The notes under the pieces: generated by a model | The model's input: the letters and a program-made list of their open reading frames with translations, nothing else | Databases searched by the model: none | What the model was told of the DNA's origin: nothing | From: an uncultured Bacilli bacterium | GTDB lineage: Bacteria > Bacillota_I > Bacilli_A > RF39 > UBA660 | Length of the DNA stretch: 8,238 nucleotides | Direction of reading: 5' to 3' | Assembly: GCA_948999435.1 (NCBI GenBank) | Contig: CARJCM010000054.1 | Location: 1-8,238 of the forward strand | Part shown: positions 5,810-8,238 of the stretch, in pieces | How the letters are laid out: each line of letters begins with the position of its first letter | Numbering within the stretch: the stretch's first letter is position 1 | Program-made: the position numbers and the translations under genes

Positions 5810-7257
5810 CATCACTTAGAGATGCTTTTGATATTAAAGTAAAACAAAAAAGACAAGATATCTTAAATGATTATCAAATATTTCCTGATAAAAAATTGTT
5901 AGATAATTTAAGAACAGAAATAGTTGAAGCATTAATTGACCATGAAATGCCAAGTGATATGAGAGTGGATGAATGGATAAATGAAGAAATTGATAGAACT
6001 ATTGAAGGTTATGATTTATCTAATTTAGAAAGAGCTCATTTATTTAATTTAATTGATAATGAAATTAATGGTAATGGTCCTATTTCGGAATTATTAGAAG
6101 ATGATAATATTACGGAAATAATGGTTAATTCACCTGATGAAATTTATATTGAAATCGATGGAGTTATTTCTCGTGATGATAGTGTTTCATTTATTAATGA
6201 CGAACATATTATTAGAACTGTTCAAAGACTTATTGGACCACTTTGCAGAACTATTGATACTAATAATCCTATGGTTGACTCAAGACTTCTTGATGGTTCA
6301 AGAATTAATGCAGTTATTCCACCTTTATCAACTAAAGGTCCAGTAGTAACTATTAGAAAGTTTAAAGATTCAATGTCAAATATTGATGAGTTAATTAGAA
6401 TTGGAACTCTTACACCATATATGGCAAGATTTTTAGATGCTGCCGTTAGAGGTAAATGTAATATGATTATTTGTGGTGGAACTGGCTCTGGTAAAACAAC
6501 ACTTTTAAATGTTTTAAGTGGTTTTATTGGAGATAGTGAAAGAATTATTACAATTGAAGATGCTGCTGAACTTAAATTAAATCAAAATCATGTAATATCT
6601 TTGGAAACAAGGAATATGAATTATGATTCTGGTAGTGAAGTTACAATTCGCGATTTAGTTATTAATTCACTTCGTATGAGACCTGATAGAATTGTAGTAG
6701 GAGAGGTAAGAGGTAAAGAAGCTTTTGATATGTTACAAGCGATGAATACAGGACATGATGGTTCTCTTACAACACTTCATGCGAATGGAGCACTTGATGC
6801 ACTTAATAGACTTGAAACTATGGTTATTATGGGTGGCTTAGAAATTCCTATTAAAGCCGTAAGAGAATATATTGTTAGTGCTATAGATTTAATTGTTAAT
6901 ATTGAGAGAATGAGTGATGGTAAAAGAAAAGTTACTTCAATATGTGAACTTGATGGTATTGTTGATGGCGAAATTAAATTAAAAGAAATATTTACTTTTA
7001 AACAAAGCGGACTTACTGAAAATGGAGAAGTAGATGGAGAATTTACTCTTCATAATGGAATACCTAAAGTTTATAAAAAAATTAAAGCTAGAGGTGCTGA
7101 TTCAATAGAAGATATATTTGAATCTGTAAATAATAAATCTAAACCTAAAACAACTAAGACAAAAAAGGAAGATATTAAAGAAGAAAAAGAAGAAAGTAAA
7201 AAAACAACTCTTTATTTCCAAGGAAAATATGAAGGGTATAAAAGTAAGGAAGAATAA
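5806..7257 (+). CDS. tadA: TadA/CpaF secretion ATPase of the Tad pilus
   Basis: 483 residues of the type II/IV secretion ATPase superfamily, the CpaF/TadA branch. An N-terminal helical region (about 1-80) leads to the N-terminal domain with 'GNGPISELLEDDNITEIMVNSPDEIYIE', then the 'SRLLDGSRINAVIPP' segment and 'TIRKF'. The ATPase core has Walker A GGTGSGKT (224-231), the Asp box ITIEDAAEL (248-256), Walker B RIVVGEVRG with Glu300, and the His box SLTTLHANG with His325. All key residues are kept, so the enzyme should be active and drive pilus assembly at the cytoplasmic face. After about residue 440 a Lys/Glu-rich low-complexity tail of around 40 residues is added. AAGGAGG (5792-5798) lies 7 bases before the ATG; the gene overlaps tadZ by 4 bases, and tadB follows after 5 bases. 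Confidence 0.93.
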   Translation: MTSLRDAFDIKVKQKRQDILNDYQIFPDKKLLDNLRTEIVEALIDHEMPSDMRVDEWINEEIDRTIEGYDLSNLERAHLFNLIDNEINGNGPISELLEDDNITEIMVNSPDEIYIEIDGVISRDDSVSFINDEHIIRTVQRLIGPLCRTIDTNNPMVDSRLLDGSRINAVIPPLSTKGPVVTIRKFKDSMSNIDELIRIGTLTPYMARFLDAAVRGKCNMIICGGTGSGKTTLLNVLSGFIGDSERIITIEDAAELKLNQNHVISLETRNMNYDSGSEVTIRDLVINSLRMRPDRIVVGEVRGKEAFDMLQAMNTGHDGSLTTLHANGALDALNRLETMVIMGGLEIPIKAVREYIVSAIDLIVNIERMSDGKRKVTSICELDGIVDGEIKLKEIFTFKQSGLTENGEVDGEFTLHNGIPKVYKKIKARGADSIEDIFESVNNKSKPKTTKTKKEDIKEEKEESKKTTLYFQGKYEGYKSKEE

Positions 7258-7262
7258 ATATT

Positions 7263-8238
7263 ATGGACGGAGTATTATTGTTACAAATTTTTATTGTTTT
7301 ATTAATAATTGGAGTAATTCTTTATTTACTTCGTCTTTATCATGGGGTTCAATTAGAAAAAAGATTAGCTCCTTTTGCTATAGATTCAGTTAATACTTAT
7401 GAACCTTCTTTATTTGATACTATTAATAAAGTATTCTGGATTATAATAAAAAAAGTATCTAATATTATTAGAAAATCAGAATTAATTAGTAAATATGGGG
7501 AACGTTATAATAAATATATTGTTTATGAAGATAGACTTAAAAAAGAAGGGATAGATTATATTTCCATTAAAATTCTTTTAGGATTATTAGTTTTTGTTCT
7601 AGCAAGTTTTTCTTTAGCTTTTCAAGCAATAAAATTAGACTTCATGTTAGTTTTAATTGTTATTATAATTAGTTTCTTTTTGCCAGATGTTTATTTAAGT
7701 ATAGAAAATGCTCGTAGGCGAAAGAAAATAGAAGATGATTTACTTAAAGCAATAATAATTATGAATAATGCTTTTAATAGTGGTAAGAATATTATGCAAG
7801 CTGCCGCTATTGTTAAAGATACTTTAGATGGTCCAATTCAAGATGAGTTTAAAAAAATATATTTAGATATAACTTATGGCTTAGAATTAGATATTGTTTT
7901 TAATCGTTTTTATGAAAGAGTTAAACTGGAAGATGCGAAATATATAACAACTTCACTTGCACTTCTTAATAAAACAGGAGGAGATATTGTTAAGGTTTTC
8001 TCTTTAATTGAAAAATCTATTTTCCAAAAGAAAAACTTAAAAAATGAACTTCGTAGTTTAACTGCTTCAAGTAGATTTGTATTTAAATTATTAGCAGTTT
8101 TACCATTTCTATTTGTGACAATGATATTTATATTAAATCCTAGCTTTTTTAAACCTTTAATTTCATCTTCAATAGGAATAATAGTTTTATTTATAACTTT
8201 ACTATTATATATTTTGTATATATTTATAATTCGTAAAG
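7263..8238 (+). CDS. tadB: TadB-like inner-membrane platform protein, 3' end outside the window
   Basis: Starts at ATG 7263, 5 bases after tadA; AAGGA (7246-7250) is a little far but is the only ribosome site. 325 codons are visible and the frame is open to the right edge. Layout: a transmembrane helix near the N terminus (about residues 5-22), a cytoplasmic linker with many Lys and Ile, two helices at about 100-142, then the cytoplasmic GspF-type helical domain (ENARRRKKIEDDLLKAI, then 'MNNAFNSGKNIMQAAAIV', and 'LALLNKTGGDIVKVFSLIE'). Further helices near 275-297 and 302-322 follow. This is the F domain (PF00482) of TadB/TadC platform proteins, which couple TadA to pilin extraction from the membrane. 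Position after tadA favours TadB over TadC. The likely remaining part is short, since TadB proteins are typically about 300-330 residues. Confidence 0.85.
   Translation, partial: MDGVLLLQIFIVLLIIGVILYLLRLYHGVQLEKRLAPFAIDSVNTYEPSLFDTINKVFWIIIKKVSNIIRKSELISKYGERYNKYIVYEDRLKKEGIDYISIKILLGLLVFVLASFSLAFQAIKLDFMLVLIVIIISFFLPDVYLSIENARRRKKIEDDLLKAIIIMNNAFNSGKNIMQAAAIVKDTLDGPIQDEFKKIYLDITYGLELDIVFNRFYERVKLEDAKYITTSLALLNKTGGDIVKVFSLIEKSIFQKKNLKNELRSLTASSRFVFKLLAVLPFLFVTMIFILNPSFFKPLISSSIGIIVLFITLLLYILYIFIIRK

Noticed and set aside
6137..6346. 69-codon + strand frame inside tadA
   Set aside because: It lies wholly within the conserved N-terminal domain of TadA in another frame; its hydrophobic content follows from AT-rich sequence.
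7210..7240. LYFQG motif in TadA resembling a TEV protease site
   Set aside because: The required Glu at the P6 position is absent (TTLYFQG) and the tail is natural low-complexity sequence; coincidence is enough.
1..8238. Mycoplasma-type code (TGA as tryptophan)
   Set aside because: TGA ends tadZ at 5807-5809 exactly where family length predicts, and tryptophans are encoded by TGG.

Overview
The window is very AT-rich. Coding sequence favours AGA/CGT for arginine and T- or A-ending codons. Tryptophan is TGG and TGA is used as a stop (for example at 5807), so the standard bacterial code applies. Strong Shine-Dalgarno sites, single-membrane surface proteins and a Tad pilus locus with no outer-membrane secretin or lipoprotein gene in view point to a low-GC Bacillota (or relative), probably a gut-type lineage known mainly from metagenomes. 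That placement is inference. All genes read on the + strand.

Region A (1-2940) is a surface-protein operon. The first ~50 bases do not belong to it: they encode the C-terminal DNA-binding helix of an OmpR-family response regulator in another frame and with other codon use, so position ~51-56 is an abrupt junction. From 53 onward there is the 3' part of a membrane protein with cadherin-like beta-sandwich repeats, one transmembrane helix and a long cytoplasmic tail. It overlaps by 14 bases a second surface protein with signal peptide, cohesin-like domain, three to four cadherin-like repeats and a C-terminal membrane anchor. A clear intrinsic terminator closes the operon at 2910-2940.

Region B (2941-4037) holds a ~190-base leader with direct repeats, competing hairpins and a possible 19-codon ORF. 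It is followed by a DUF1016/YhcG-type PD-(D/E)XK nuclease gene split by a single-base frameshift near 3762-3770. The helical N-terminal domain is in one frame and the catalytic core in the next.

Region C (4116-8238) is a compact Tad (tight adherence) pilus operon, running off the right edge: a 70-aa Flp-type pilin with two cysteines, a TadE-like pseudopilin, a TadG/TadE-like pseudopilin lacking the usual Glu5, a TadZ/CpaE-type MinD/ParA ATPase, the TadA/CpaF secretion ATPase, and TadB (incomplete). Genes are tightly packed, with overlaps of 8 and 4 bases. The expected division of labour is: TadZ places the machine, TadA powers it, TadB (with TadC presumably beyond the edge) forms the membrane platform, and the three small proteins are the prepilin-peptidase substrates that form the fibre and its minor subunits. 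Prepilin peptidase (TadV/CpaA) is not in the window. With the cohesin/cadherin-like proteins next door, the region looks like a cell-surface adhesion locus with a decayed or frameshifted nuclease gene between its two parts.
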